A stretch of DNA of 64,000 nt from Candidatus Cloacimonadota bacterium (GTDB lineage: Bacteria > Cloacimonadota > Cloacimonadia > Cloacimonadales > Cloacimonadaceae), in NCBI GenBank assembly GCA_023228125.1, contig JALOBT010000005.1, positions 1 through 64,000 of the forward strand. The letters are read 5' to 3'. A program made the translations under genes and the position numbers. Under the pieces are notes generated by a model that did not search any database, was not told the DNA's origin, and was given only the letters and a program-made list of their open reading frames with translations. Position 1 is the stretch's first letter. Each line of letters begins with the position of its first letter. Positions 16,330-25,206 of this stretch are shown in pieces.

Positions 16330-16560
16330 TTACTCGATGATTTCCAGCTCTGCGCGCTTTCCTTGTTTGGTCGATACAGCGTTGATGATAGTGCGGATAG
16401 CACCAGCGGTGCGTCCCCGTTTTCCAATTACTTTACCAATGTCAGTTTTCGCTACACGTAGTTCATACAGCGTAATCTTATCTCCATTGATCTCTGTGAT
16501 CGCAACTTCACTGGGATCGTCAACAAGAGCTTTTACCATAAATTCAATGAGATCTTTCAT
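16330..16560 (-). CDS. khpA: KH-domain RNA-binding protein
   Basis: 76 residues, a single KH domain: MKDLIEFMVKALVDDPSEV, then IGKVIGKRGRTAGAIRTII containing the GxxG RNA-binding loop (GKRG). The family binds RNA and, with KhpB, affects cell division and elongation in Firmicutes. Its place between rpsP and rimM is typical. RBS GGTGGAGC lies before ATG 16560. Confidence 0.95.
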   Translation of the reverse strand: MKDLIEFMVKALVDDPSEVAITEINGDKITLYELRVAKTDIGKVIGKRGRTAGAIRTIINAVSTKQGKRAELEIIE

Positions 16561-16584
16561 GCTCCACCTCAGTTCTTCTTTTTT

Positions 16585-16860
16585 TTATTCTGCTTTCGCG
16601 AGTTTGCGCTCGTGCCAAATTTGTAAAATTCCGGCTTTGCGCAATAACGAACGTACGGTCTCAGTAGGCTGCGCGCCCACAGAGAGCCAGTATATCGCAC
16701 GTTCTGTTTCGATATTGATCTTGGATGGTTCTGTCTTAGGATCGTACCAACCTACACATTCCAGGTATTTACCTACTTGTTTCACGCGGGAATCCACGGC
16801 TACAATACGGTAAAAAGGTTGGTCACCTGCTCCCATCCTTCTCAGTCTCAGCTTGACCAT
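16585..16860 (-). CDS. rpsP: 30S ribosomal protein S16
   Basis: 91 residues opening MVKLRLRRMGAGDQPFYRIV, with GKYLECVGWYDP and a C-terminal SVGAQPTETVRSLLRKAGI, all hallmarks of S16. It is the first gene of the rpsP-khpA-rimM-trmD-rplS operon. ATG 16860 is preceded by AAGGAGTAATA. Confidence 0.97.
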   Translation of the reverse strand: MVKLRLRRMGAGDQPFYRIVAVDSRVKQVGKYLECVGWYDPKTEPSKINIETERAIYWLSVGAQPTETVRSLLRKAGILQIWHERKLAKAE

Positions 16861-16897
16861 TATTACTCCTTATTCTAAATCTTAAATATTATTCTTA

Positions 16898-16934
16898 AGC
16901 ATAGCATTGTTTTTGTGACGGCCATTTTCGTCAA
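16898..16934 (-). promoter_or_regulatory. Possible promoter upstream of rpsP
   Basis: TTGACG at 16934-16929 and a possible extended -10, TGC TATGCT, at 16906-16898, lie 38-74 bases before rpsP. The 25-base spacing is too long for a standard sigma-70 pair, so the -10 may act alone as an extended type. Confidence 0.3.
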
Positions 16935-16947
16935 GTTTTATTTCAGC

Positions 16948-17850
16948 TCACTTCAGTAATAGCTCCCAAATGCTAATGGGAATCACGCCAATATAATTAT
17001 ATGGAACCTCCAGATCGGTGCCCATCACCTGAATCAAAATCGTTCCTCGCACCTCATAATCTATGCCGCCCTGGAAGACCCCTTTCACGGCTCCGACCAC
17101 AGATTTGAGATTGGAGACCTGAAATACCATGCTCCCATCGCGATAAAATACATTCTGATCAAAGACAAGCTCTTTCTTGAGATTTCCCTTGCCTATAGAC
17201 TTGCCACCAATGAAGACTTCGGCAGGAAAACCCTTGATCCGGAAATTGATGCCATAGGGATTGATCAGGATAAAATCCGTCATCAGAGAAGTCTTGCTAA
17301 GGCCGTACTCATCCACGTAGGTGCGCAGCAGCTTAAATAGCGGCTGATCCCCGGAAGTGCCAGACATCATGCGCTCCAGATTGGGCAGCAATTTCGGTAG
17401 ATATTCCTTGATCGAGATGCTGTAGGGCTGTTCATATTCAAAGCTCTTGGAAAAGGCCTTCGCTTTGCCCTTGCCCTTGAGGGCGATGAAGAACTGCAAA
17501 TCTTTGTTGATGCTGCTCACCATGTGGATCATGGGGCGGGTCTGAATATTGACCACAAAATCCACTTGCACATTCTTTTTCGCCGGGAGACTGATCTCTT
17601 TTTTGAGCTTGGCCTCTCCCACTTTCATCCGGTTTGGATCCAGCATTTGCAGCTCAAGCTCCTGCAGCTTGATCGGGTAGCCATTGGGATTTTTGACGAT
17701 CACAGAAAGTTCCAGCTTGCTATTATCAATATTGATCTCAGCTATTTTCAAATCCTGAATTTTCACAACTTCCGGCTGTTTAAAGATCAATTTGCAAGAG
17801 AAAAGAGAGAGCAAGATCAGGCTCAGGGCCAGGGCTTTGAAGTATTTCAT
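16948..17850 (-). CDS. LEA-type (WHy domain) lipoprotein
   Basis: 300 residues. Lipoprotein signal LSLILLSLFSCK puts a cysteine near residue 19. After it come LEA_2/WHy-like repeats with the pattern VIVKNPNGYPIKLQELELQ, a second one with FILINPYGINFRIKGF, and a closing PYNYIGVIPISI. Such domains occur in desiccation-related and envelope proteins; a specific function is unknown. It is anchored in the inner or outer membrane facing the periplasm. It starts eight bases after the asparagine synthetase stop. Confidence 0.75.
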   Translation of the reverse strand: MKYFKALALSLILLSLFSCKLIFKQPEVVKIQDLKIAEINIDNSKLELSVIVKNPNGYPIKLQELELQMLDPNRMKVGEAKLKKEISLPAKKNVQVDFVVNIQTRPMIHMVSSINKDLQFFIALKGKGKAKAFSKSFEYEQPYSISIKEYLPKLLPNLERMMSGTSGDQPLFKLLRTYVDEYGLSKTSLMTDFILINPYGINFRIKGFPAEVFIGGKSIGKGNLKKELVFDQNVFYRDGSMVFQVSNLKSVVGAVKGVFQGGIDYEVRGTILIQVMGTDLEVPYNYIGVIPISIWELLLK

Positions 17851-17858
17851 GTTGTCTC

Positions 17859-19823
17859 CTATTTGAAGATCCTATGCCAAAGCTCCAGCGACATCACGTT
17901 GTAGAGCATTTCGGCATCGCGGTTTTTCCCGGATAGATAGCCCTGCCAGCGCTGCTGAACCACAGGCAAATTCCAAATCCCGCGGTTGCGGAATTCCTGG
18001 CTATACAGGATATCCTGAATGAAGTCCTTGTGTTCGTGCCGCATCCAGCGGCTGCAAAAGGGGCTGCCAAAGACGCTTTTGTCCTTTCGCTCCGAGATTT
18101 CCTGGGGCACACAATTCTCCAAAGCTTTGCGATGGATTAGCTTACGGTAGGGCGGCTGAATCTTATATGAGGCCGGCAGACTAAAGACAAACTCCACCAG
18201 GCGGTGATCCAAAAAGGGCGCGCGGCTTTCCACGCTGTGCCCCATGCTCATGCGGTCTTCAGAGTGCAGCAGGGTCATCAGCGAGGTGTTATTTACCATA
18301 TTATACAAAAAGCTGCTCATTCTGGAGGCTGGCAAATCGCTGATCTGACGCATAAAATCCCCCTGAGCCGTAGCCTTGGCTTCTTTATTAAATTCTTTTG
18401 TGAAGGGATTGAAGCGATAATGTTTGGCTTCCAGGGCATATAGCGTAGATTCCGGCAAAGCCACGGACATGGCGATTTTAGCCAGATCACCCATGCTTTG
18501 CAAAGGCTTGGCACTCAGGAAATGCCCTATTTCTCCGGCAAATTTGCCCAGACGCAGGCTTCTGATGAGATCGGCAAAATAGCGATAGGTGGCATGGCGG
18601 TAGCCTGCGGACATTTCATCCGAACCCTGCCCCGAAAGCAGCACCCGGATTCCCGCTTCATGCGCCATCTTCATCAAGGCATATTGGCTCACAAAGGCCG
18701 AGTTCAGAGGCAGATCGTTCAGATAAGTAGCTCTTTCCCACCAGTTAAGCGCATCCTGCGCCTGCGGGGCACAATAATTGGTCTGAATCCCATTTTTGGC
18801 CGCCACGATCTCGATATAGCTCCTTTCATCCAGAGCGGGATCATTTTCATAATAAGTGGAAAAAGTCCTGAGCGGGTAGTCCAAAAGCGGAGCCCCCATA
18901 CAGACTATCGCGCTGGAATCCATACCCCCGGAAAGTGAGGAGCCGATCTCCACATCACTGTGCATATGCAGTTTCAGGCTATTCAGAAACAGCCGCAGAT
19001 ATTCTTCTTTGGCTTCATCAAAGCTCAGCGGGCTGCGCTCAAAACTATCTCTATCCAGCTTATAATACTGCTCGATCTGAACTTTGCCAGCCTTCACGAT
19101 CATATTGTATCCGGGCTTCAGCGTATGTATGCTCTGCCAATAGGTTTCATCGTCATAGACCATCATGGCGGCTACTTTCATACTGCGCCAGATCATAGCC
19201 TTGTTTTGAGTCTTATCGATGGGAGCGGCCAGGATTTGCTTGATTTCCGAGCCCCAATACAGATAGCCATTTTCCAGGGCATAATACACGGGTTTGATGC
19301 CAAAGCGGTCCCGGCTGATAAATAGAGTCTGCTCTTTTTGATCCCAAATACTGAAACCCCACATCCCAGCCAGGCGATGCACAAATTCTCGGCCCCAGGC
19401 ATGATAGGCCTTGAGCAACACCTCGGTATCGCTATGTCCCACAAAGCTGTAATTCGCCTTTATCAGCTCGGCCCTCAGCTCCTGATGATTGAAGATCTCT
19501 CCATTGAAAATTATCGCCAAACCCAGAGCGGCATCATACATGGGCTGATGTCCAGATTCTGAAAGCTCCAAAGTAGGCAGCCTTTGAAAACCAAAACCCA
19601 CCTGGGCAACGCAGTTTGCATCAAAAGGCTTGAATTTTGCCTTCACCTCAGCACTGCTGTCCTCACCATAAAAAGCCCATGCCTCCGGCCTTCCGGCAGC
19701 TATGGCCAGATAGCCCTCATCATCAGGCCCACGATGATGCACCCGCTTCGTCATCTCATACAAAAGCGGCATGTCTATCTTCCGCTTGGGGTTTAAACTA
19801 AATATTCCGGCAATTCCACACAT
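17859..19823 (-). CDS. asnB: Asparagine synthase (glutamine-hydrolysing)
   Basis: 654 residues. MCGIAGIF exposes the catalytic Cys2 of the class II glutaminase domain (1-210, with NGEIFNHQELR and GHSDTEVLLKAYH). The synthetase domain has the PP-loop SLSGGMDSSAIVCMG near residue 295 and EDRMSMGHSVESRAPFLDHRLV. It makes asparagine from aspartate, glutamine and ATP. The length resembles AsnB/AsnO-type enzymes and not the shorter E. coli form. RBS AAGGAGATAT lies ahead of ATG 19823. Next upstream is a MITE-like repeat, not a gene. Confidence 0.93.
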   Translation of the reverse strand: MCGIAGIFSLNPKRKIDMPLLYEMTKRVHHRGPDDEGYLAIAAGRPEAWAFYGEDSSAEVKAKFKPFDANCVAQVGFGFQRLPTLELSESGHQPMYDAALGLAIIFNGEIFNHQELRAELIKANYSFVGHSDTEVLLKAYHAWGREFVHRLAGMWGFSIWDQKEQTLFISRDRFGIKPVYYALENGYLYWGSEIKQILAAPIDKTQNKAMIWRSMKVAAMMVYDDETYWQSIHTLKPGYNMIVKAGKVQIEQYYKLDRDSFERSPLSFDEAKEEYLRLFLNSLKLHMHSDVEIGSSLSGGMDSSAIVCMGAPLLDYPLRTFSTYYENDPALDERSYIEIVAAKNGIQTNYCAPQAQDALNWWERATYLNDLPLNSAFVSQYALMKMAHEAGIRVLLSGQGSDEMSAGYRHATYRYFADLIRSLRLGKFAGEIGHFLSAKPLQSMGDLAKIAMSVALPESTLYALEAKHYRFNPFTKEFNKEAKATAQGDFMRQISDLPASRMSSFLYNMVNNTSLMTLLHSEDRMSMGHSVESRAPFLDHRLVEFVFSLPASYKIQPPYRKLIHRKALENCVPQEISERKDKSVFGSPFCSRWMRHEHKDFIQDILYSQEFRNRGIWNLPVVQQRWQGYLSGKNRDAEMLYNVMSLELWHRIFK

Positions 19824-19888
19824 TTGTCTTATATCTCCTTATCTGGATTCAGCTCGTTTAATGAGTAGATTTACGTCAAGTGAAATCA

Positions 19889-20278
19889 GTAACGCTGTCT
19901 TCAGACGGCCGTTCCGCTGGATTTATCCGGCCGCTCAATCAGCTTCAGCTGGTGCGTGCTGAATTCGTTTGCGTATCGTATCGAACAAGGCCGCAGGCCT
20001 TGATAATAAAGAGAACAGGCCCCAAACCAGGGAGCAGGCCACGTGCTCTGCAAACGAGGACGTTTGCGATCCAACAACTGGACGCGGGACGCATCCAATC
20101 CAGCAACTCTCCCAATCCAACAGCCTTCCAATCCAGCAGTTCCGCAATCGCATCCGTTAGACATTTTACTTTTGATCCGTGTAAATCCCTTTGATCCGCA
20201 CTATCCGTGTGACTATTCTTTTGTTTGAAGCACGCACCAGCTTAAGCTGATTGAGCGGCCGGATAAATCCAGCGTTAC
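19889..20278. repeat. MITE-like inverted-repeat element, copy A
   Basis: Starts GTAACGCTG and ends CAGCGTTAC. The two ends pair over about 49 bases (core GGATTTATCCGGCCGCTC and AGCTGGTGCGTGC); the left end carries a 22-base insertion after GTAACGCTG. The interior holds small palindromes (CAAGGCCGCAGGCCTTG, GCAAACGAGGACGTTTGC) and a run of degenerate ATCCAGCA/ATCCAACA words at 20092-20155. No coding frame is convincing. It accounts for most of the gap between asnB and the DUF4384 gene. Confidence 0.75.
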
Positions 20279-20317
20279 GATCACTTCTTCCTCATCCGAT
20301 GAACATGTTTCTAACGG

Positions 20318-20367
20318 GCCTTCGACTCGAGATGACTCAAAGTTTCGAGTCATCTCGAGTCGAAGGC
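20318..20367. repeat. Perfect 21-bp-stem hairpin
   Basis: Arms 20318-20338 and 20347-20367 pair without mismatch (core CTTCGACTCGAGATGACTC), loop of eight bases. It lies 82 bases after the DUF4384 gene in its direction of transcription. There is no T-tract, so use as a terminator is uncertain. Confidence 0.7.
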
Positions 20368-20448
20368 AAGTCAAAAGCAAGTCCAGGGCAGGAGCTGGCT
20401 ATGGGGGCGAAGCCTGGGTCTATTAGAATACCAGCAAGCTTCTTGTGA

Positions 20449-21465
20449 TCAATTATTGAAGATATGCAGTTGCGCCATCTTTTCCACCCGCTTCAAGGGG
20501 TCGCTACGGCTGAGCCAATTTTGAAAGAGGATAAAGCTCTCCTCGCCGGCACTAAAAACTAATTCATCGGCCGAGCGATTGCTGCGAAAATCCTCCCAGC
20601 CACTGATGGGCTCCAGGCTATAGACAAAATACAGCGTTTCAATGCAGTAATCCCGATCTGGATCGCTCACGGCCCGCAGATTTTGTTGCCAGGCCTGGCC
20701 AGCCTGCAAGCCGTTTTCCTGCATATCCCGATTCGGAAAGACCAGGGTGGCACTGCCATCGGACAAAAAATCAAAGAGATAGAGGTAGCCGCTGGCATTG
20801 GGGGTAACTCGCAGGGTAAATTCATCGCCATCTTTGAGCAGGGTTTCGCTGAGCTGCACATCCAGCCGCAAACTGGGATTATAGATCTTTTCCAGAGGCA
20901 TAATCTGTGCCCGGTAACGCATCCGGTAGCGCAGTGAACTGCTTTTACCGTCAAATTCTGGCTCGGTCCGGAGCAATTCCTCATGGACAAATCTGCCTGC
21001 CGAGGAAGACATCATAAAGATACCGGTAGCCACGCTTTCGTCGTAGCGGGAATCTCGCTCCACCAACATGGTGGCGGTGAGGCTGGTAAGATTGATATCT
21101 GTGGGTAAAGCCTGTTCCAAGGCGAGCTGACGCACAAATTGCAAGGTCTGCACCCGCGCTTCTTTGAGGCTGATGTCATCATTATACACCCGGAAGGTAT
21201 CTATCTCCACGGTAATGGGTTGCCCAGGCTTGAGCTGTGATACCGAAGCGATCTGCCCCGGCATAAACGCTGAAACCGGAGCCGGGCTGATCCGCACAGG
21301 TTCGGTTTTACCCTCCATTTCGTCAGTCAGCCTCTGGGCCGCTTCCCGGGTCTGGGCAAAGCTAACATCCTGTGCCGGTTTTACTTCTGGCTGATTTTTG
21401 GCACAAGCCCCCAGCAGCAAAACAGCCAGGAAAGTAGCGAGCCAGCCCCAGGGCCGGCTTACCAT
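20449..21465 (-). CDS. Lipoprotein with DUF4384 domain
   Basis: 338 residues. A lipoprotein signal, LATFLAVLLLGACAKNQ, puts the lipidated cysteine near residue 21. The C-terminal part (about 205-310) has GYLYLFDFLSDGSATLVFPN followed by YFVYSLEPI, typical of DUF4384. DUF4384 proteins often accompany caspase-like or kinase proteins in the envelope. The gene overlaps the caspase gene by seven bases, so the two are translated together. Function is unknown; a partner or substrate-recognition role is inference. Confidence 0.75.
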   Translation of the reverse strand: MVSRPWGWLATFLAVLLLGACAKNQPEVKPAQDVSFAQTREAAQRLTDEMEGKTEPVRISPAPVSAFMPGQIASVSQLKPGQPITVEIDTFRVYNDDISLKEARVQTLQFVRQLALEQALPTDINLTSLTATMLVERDSRYDESVATGIFMMSSSAGRFVHEELLRTEPEFDGKSSSLRYRMRYRAQIMPLEKIYNPSLRLDVQLSETLLKDGDEFTLRVTPNASGYLYLFDFLSDGSATLVFPNRDMQENGLQAGQAWQQNLRAVSDPDRDYCIETLYFVYSLEPISGWEDFRSNRSADELVFSAGEESFILFQNWLSRSDPLKRVEKMAQLHIFNN

Positions 21466-23666
21466 TGTAACAACACCCTGGAGGGATCTCCGCTCTGCAA
21501 TTGCGGCTCTTGCTCACGTCCCATCCGGCGCGCCATCGGGCTTACATTTTGGCTCAGATAATCCCCCAGTTCTTTTTGGCTGATCTGCCTGTCGCCATTG
21601 GTGTCGGCTTCGCCCTTCAGCCCTTTCATCAGATAATAGGAAAACAGGCCATGCTGCATATCGCCGTAGCCCGAGGAAATCTGGGAACCGCTGGCAGCCG
21701 AAAATACGGCCAGATTAGAAGCTACGGAAGGCAAAGCCGTACTGATGAAAACCGGTCTGGCACTGGCCAGGATAATCTCATTATCACGGTCTGCTCCCGA
21801 AAAACAGCTATCCAGAAACAGGGTGATCTGCTTCGCCTTCAGCTTGCCCAAATTGCTATAAAGCTGGTTTAGCTCATAGCCAGAGATGGAAGCGTAATTC
21901 GGATTGCCATCGCTGGGCAGCAGATAGGCCTTTTTGTTTTCAGGGTCTGGCGCACCATGCCCGCTGTAATAGATATAGATTTCGCTACTTACGCTACTGG
22001 CATTCCTGTGCAGCCAGCCACCCGGATCAAAGACCGTCTTGAATTCGCTCAAACTGGCGGCATCATCACACTTGAAATAGATATTATCGGAAGGGATGCC
22101 CAGAGTCTTGATAAAATACTCCTTCATATACTCTGCGTCACGTCGCGCATAGGTCACAGAGCTGACATTGCGGTAATTCTCGATGCCAAAGATCACTGCC
22201 CACTTCTGGGGATTGGGCTGACCGAACAGCGGGATATCCTGTTCGATATCGATAGAAAGCGAGGGGGCCAGGCCGATTATCGGATTGCTCTCTTTGCCCT
22301 GCACCACCATTTGATCTGCGGTACGTTCAGTTTTATTGAAAGCCAGATTCAGTGCTTGAGACAATTTACTGAACTGGCTACGGCTTTCCCTGATGTCTAA
22401 TTTGAGCTCCAGGCTTGTTGCTGTTTTAGCCGTGATAATATTGAACACTACGTCTTTATACGCCCCCGAAGCCAAATCACCTAAAGTAAAATTACTGCTT
22501 ACCTGCTCACCACTGAAGAAAACTCCTTCACCTCGGATTACTTCTGCCACTACCCCCCTGGCAAGTCCGGCACCTCTATTGTGGATACGTGCCCGCACTT
22601 CCACAGGTTCTCCAGGCTCTATCTTGCCATTTTTGTTCAGATCGTCTATCCCAAGATCGGCAATGTAAAGGTCCGGAGGCAACAAGGCCTTGGTATTAAA
22701 TGCGATTACTTTATCATCAGGAGGGAAGCCATTCTGCTCTCTGAAACTGATCCTGAGCTCGGCAGATGCTTCAGCAAGATTTTGGCCTGCTATTAGTTCC
22801 ACGGTTTTACTGCTATTGGCACCAGCTTTGATCTCGCCAAAATATACGCTGCGGGGATAAGTGATTCCGCTGATAGTGCCCAGATCCAGGCTGGCTTCCA
22901 CCATGTTTGCCGGGCCCTTGCCCTTATTCATGATGTTTATCGTTACTTGAGCCGTCTCTTCTGCATCCAGCATATTATTGCCGCTGGGTTCGCTGAAGCT
23001 GATGTTTGCACTCAGATTAGGTGGAACCAAGGCGATAGAACTACTTACACTGCTGAGGCCAGGATCCTTATCTGTGGAGGCAAATACACCAGCTCCACCC
23101 GAAAGGCTGGCCTCAAGATATGTCCACTCCAGGTTTTCGTTTAATTGGCGGGTAACTTTAAGCTGATAAGCACTGAAGTTTTCTTTTACGCCTTGGGCTT
23201 TGGCCAAAGGCACCACTATTTCAAAGGTCTTGGAAGGAATACTTACCCTAAACTTTTGATTATCGGCATCGTAGGAGCCCAAAGATCCTTTCATAACAAG
23301 AGTTTCACGGGATTGCCCAAGCAAAACTTCAAATCGCAGCCTTAATCTATTGAGTTGGACTTCATGAGCTGCTCTGGCATCGCTGATTCTCTGGTTGTAT
23401 TCAGCTTTGATAGCTGCAATCTGCTGGTTTGCATTTTGTTTGCGCTGCTCAAACTGCACAGTAGTTTCAAATTCTCCCTTTACCGGATTGTGTTGTTCGG
23501 CAAGCTTTGCTTCACGCTCTGCTTCCAGAATCGCGGCAGAATATGGAACGGTAATCCAAGCCTTCAAGGCCAGACACTCGTCCAAGACATCAGCTTGCAG
23601 CCAGGCTGGGAAAAACACCATACTGGCCAGACAAGCAATCCATAAGTATAAAACTATCTTTTTCAT
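21459..23666 (-). CDS. Secreted caspase-like (C14) peptidase with CARDB-type domains
   Basis: 735 residues. Signal peptide (YLWIACLASMVFFPAWLQA), a coiled region with repeated EAKLAEQHN/KAEYNQRI heptad character (about 45-110), then two immunoglobulin-like CARDB-type domains (ISFSEPSGNNMLDAEETAQV; DLNKNGKIEPGEPVEVRARI). The C-terminal caspase fold has the catalytic His in YYSGHGAPD (about 570) and Cys in LFLDSCFSGADRD (about 619). The DTNGDRQISQKEL segment resembles an EF-hand loop, so calcium control is possible. It is exported, and coupled to the DUF4384 lipoprotein gene. Substrates are unknown. Confidence 0.85.
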   Translation of the reverse strand: MKKIVLYLWIACLASMVFFPAWLQADVLDECLALKAWITVPYSAAILEAEREAKLAEQHNPVKGEFETTVQFEQRKQNANQQIAAIKAEYNQRISDARAAHEVQLNRLRLRFEVLLGQSRETLVMKGSLGSYDADNQKFRVSIPSKTFEIVVPLAKAQGVKENFSAYQLKVTRQLNENLEWTYLEASLSGGAGVFASTDKDPGLSSVSSSIALVPPNLSANISFSEPSGNNMLDAEETAQVTINIMNKGKGPANMVEASLDLGTISGITYPRSVYFGEIKAGANSSKTVELIAGQNLAEASAELRISFREQNGFPPDDKVIAFNTKALLPPDLYIADLGIDDLNKNGKIEPGEPVEVRARIHNRGAGLARGVVAEVIRGEGVFFSGEQVSSNFTLGDLASGAYKDVVFNIITAKTATSLELKLDIRESRSQFSKLSQALNLAFNKTERTADQMVVQGKESNPIIGLAPSLSIDIEQDIPLFGQPNPQKWAVIFGIENYRNVSSVTYARRDAEYMKEYFIKTLGIPSDNIYFKCDDAASLSEFKTVFDPGGWLHRNASSVSSEIYIYYSGHGAPDPENKKAYLLPSDGNPNYASISGYELNQLYSNLGKLKAKQITLFLDSCFSGADRDNEIILASARPVFISTALPSVASNLAVFSAASGSQISSGYGDMQHGLFSYYLMKGLKGEADTNGDRQISQKELGDYLSQNVSPMARRMGREQEPQLQSGDPSRVLLQW

Positions 23667-23725
23667 TTCCTCACCTCTTTGGTAATGCTGGATTCATCCG
23701 GCAGTTTCGCTGGAGCAGGGTGCCG

Positions 23726-23919
23726 GTAACGCTGGATTTATCCGGCCGTTGCATCAGCTTCAGCTGGTGCGTGGCCAAACAATGCAGAGCAAGTTCTGGC
23801 AAGCATTTCATATTTGTGAAAACCATTGTCTTGCGTGGCAAAGCTTGCCTGGCCTGGCACAAAGCTTTCTGCACGCACCGTCTGAAGACAGTGCTACGGC
23901 CGGATAAATCCAGCGTTAC
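23726..23919. repeat. MITE-like inverted-repeat element, copy B
   Basis: Begins GTAACGCTGGATTTATCC and ends with its complement at 23919. A degenerate extra left end (GTAATGCTGGATTCATCC) lies at 23682. The right half contains CGTCTGAAGACAGTGCTACGG, shared with copy C. It fills the 380-base gap between the caspase and SUMF1 genes; the rest of the gap holds no gene. Confidence 0.75.
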
Positions 23920-24046
23920 AGCGTGCTGTGAAAAGCCAAAAACTGCAAGAGAAAAAATCCCCCTGCACCTCCACTGGGCTCTCAATGTGAAACTCTCTTG
24001 CTGTTCTTCAGACTTTGCAAAAGGCAAAAAGAACAAAAAACAAAAA

Positions 24047-25084
24047 TCAAGGGGAAACCCTACAAACGCGGAAGCCTATATTGTCGTAGCTAATGGCCGC
24101 ATAGCTGTAGTACCGATAGGAAACGGTGCAGCCGCCGGCATTGCTGCCCCAGCTACCGCCGCGCTCCACACGGTAAGACCCGCTATTTGACCCCGTTGGG
24201 TTATACTGTGCACCACTTGGATAAGAGCCGTAGATATCCCAGCACCATTCCCACACATTGCCACTCATGTCATAAAGACCCAGTTCATTGGGCACCTTAC
24301 CGCCTACTGCATCGGTTTTGCTTTCTGAATTAACCCTGTACCATCCCACGCTGTCCAGATCGTTTGAACCGGAATACTCATAGCCCTTGCTTGCCTTGCC
24401 GCCTCTTGCAGCATATTCCCATTCTGCTTCCATGGGCAGTCTGTAACCATTGGCTGTCCAATCGCATTTTATGTCCTCCCTGCTTCCGCTATAGCAGGGC
24501 AATAAGCCTTCTTTCAGGCTACGTTTGTTGCAGTATTCCACTGCATCATACCAAGTCACACATTCAACAGGTAAGTTATCTCCCTTCGATTTTGAGGGAT
24601 TATTGCCCATCACTTCTCGCCATTCTTTTTGACTTACCTCATATTTCCCCATATAAAAAGATGAGAGGCTTACCTGATGTACTGGCTTTTCATTTGATCT
24701 TCTACTATTTGAGCCCATCAAGAAGCTTCCACCTTCTACCAGCACGAAATTCTTTGGGAATGGCTTTGCGCTAACTCGGAATTGCCAGCCTTCCTTTTCC
24801 ACACCTTCCAAGGCAGGATTCCAGAATATCTGCAGGTCTTTTCCGGAAGAACATAAATTAGCAATACACTTTCCGGATAAGTAGCGTGGATAGCTGAGTT
24901 CTTTACCGTTTTTATAGGGAATTACTATGATGTCATATGAGTCATCCGCCTCTCCGCTCAGATCAAAAGTAAGGCAATAATAGCCTAAATCAGGGTCTTG
25001 ACTAACCCGGATATTGCTTACCGTCTGGGCACTGAGCTGCGCGATAAAGATGAGCAGCACCAATACAAGAAATCTCTGCTTCAC
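24047..25084 (-). CDS. Secreted SUMF1/formylglycine-generating-enzyme-fold protein with variable-looking C-terminus
   Basis: 345 residues from GTG 25084 after AGGAAGGCC. Signal peptide (FLVLVLLIFIAQLSAQ), an N-terminal beta domain to about 115, then a SUMF1/C-type-lectin fold from FVLVEGGSFLMGSNS to the end, with NGYRLPMEAEWEYAARGG, LYDMSGNVWEWCWD and RVERGGSW ... IGFRVCR. Most such bacterial proteins are not true formylglycine enzymes but binding or display proteins. The segment between GGSW and IGF (24077-24151) is rich in NNC/NNT codons at the positions that in diversity-generating retroelement targets derive from AAC/AAT; see findings. Confidence 0.8.
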   Translation of the reverse strand: MKQRFLVLVLLIFIAQLSAQTVSNIRVSQDPDLGYYCLTFDLSGEADDSYDIIVIPYKNGKELSYPRYLSGKCIANLCSSGKDLQIFWNPALEGVEKEGWQFRVSAKPFPKNFVLVEGGSFLMGSNSRRSNEKPVHQVSLSSFYMGKYEVSQKEWREVMGNNPSKSKGDNLPVECVTWYDAVEYCNKRSLKEGLLPCYSGSREDIKCDWTANGYRLPMEAEWEYAARGGKASKGYEYSGSNDLDSVGWYRVNSESKTDAVGGKVPNELGLYDMSGNVWEWCWDIYGSYPSGAQYNPTGSNSGSYRVERGGSWGSNAGGCTVSYRYYSYAAISYDNIGFRVCRVSP

Positions 25085-25120
25085 GATGGCCTTCCTACCA
25101 TGATATTTAACATTTTTACA

Positions 25121-25148
25121 AGAGTAGCGAGAGGCGATATCCTGTCAA
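25121..25148 (-). promoter_or_regulatory. Putative promoter of the SUMF1 gene
   Basis: TTGACA (25148-25143), 16-base spacer, TACTCT (25126-25121), 36 bases before the GTG start. Confidence 0.45.
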
Positions 25149-25180
25149 GCTTCTTATCGCATGCACTGAAGCAGATTGCC

Positions 25181-25206
25181 GTAACGCTGGCGTCAGGCAG
25201 TGCTAC
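25181..25206. repeat. Remnant of a MITE-like element end, copy D
   Basis: GTAACGCTGG followed by CGTCAGGCAGTGCTAC matches end sequences of copies B and C. It runs into the TAG stop codon of the propeller gene (25203-25205). Confidence 0.5.

Noticed and set aside
19901..20194. Several frames of 60-100 codons on both strands
   Set aside because: All lie inside a MITE-like element; the peptides are translations of its inverted ends (LDLSGR-like words recur at every copy).
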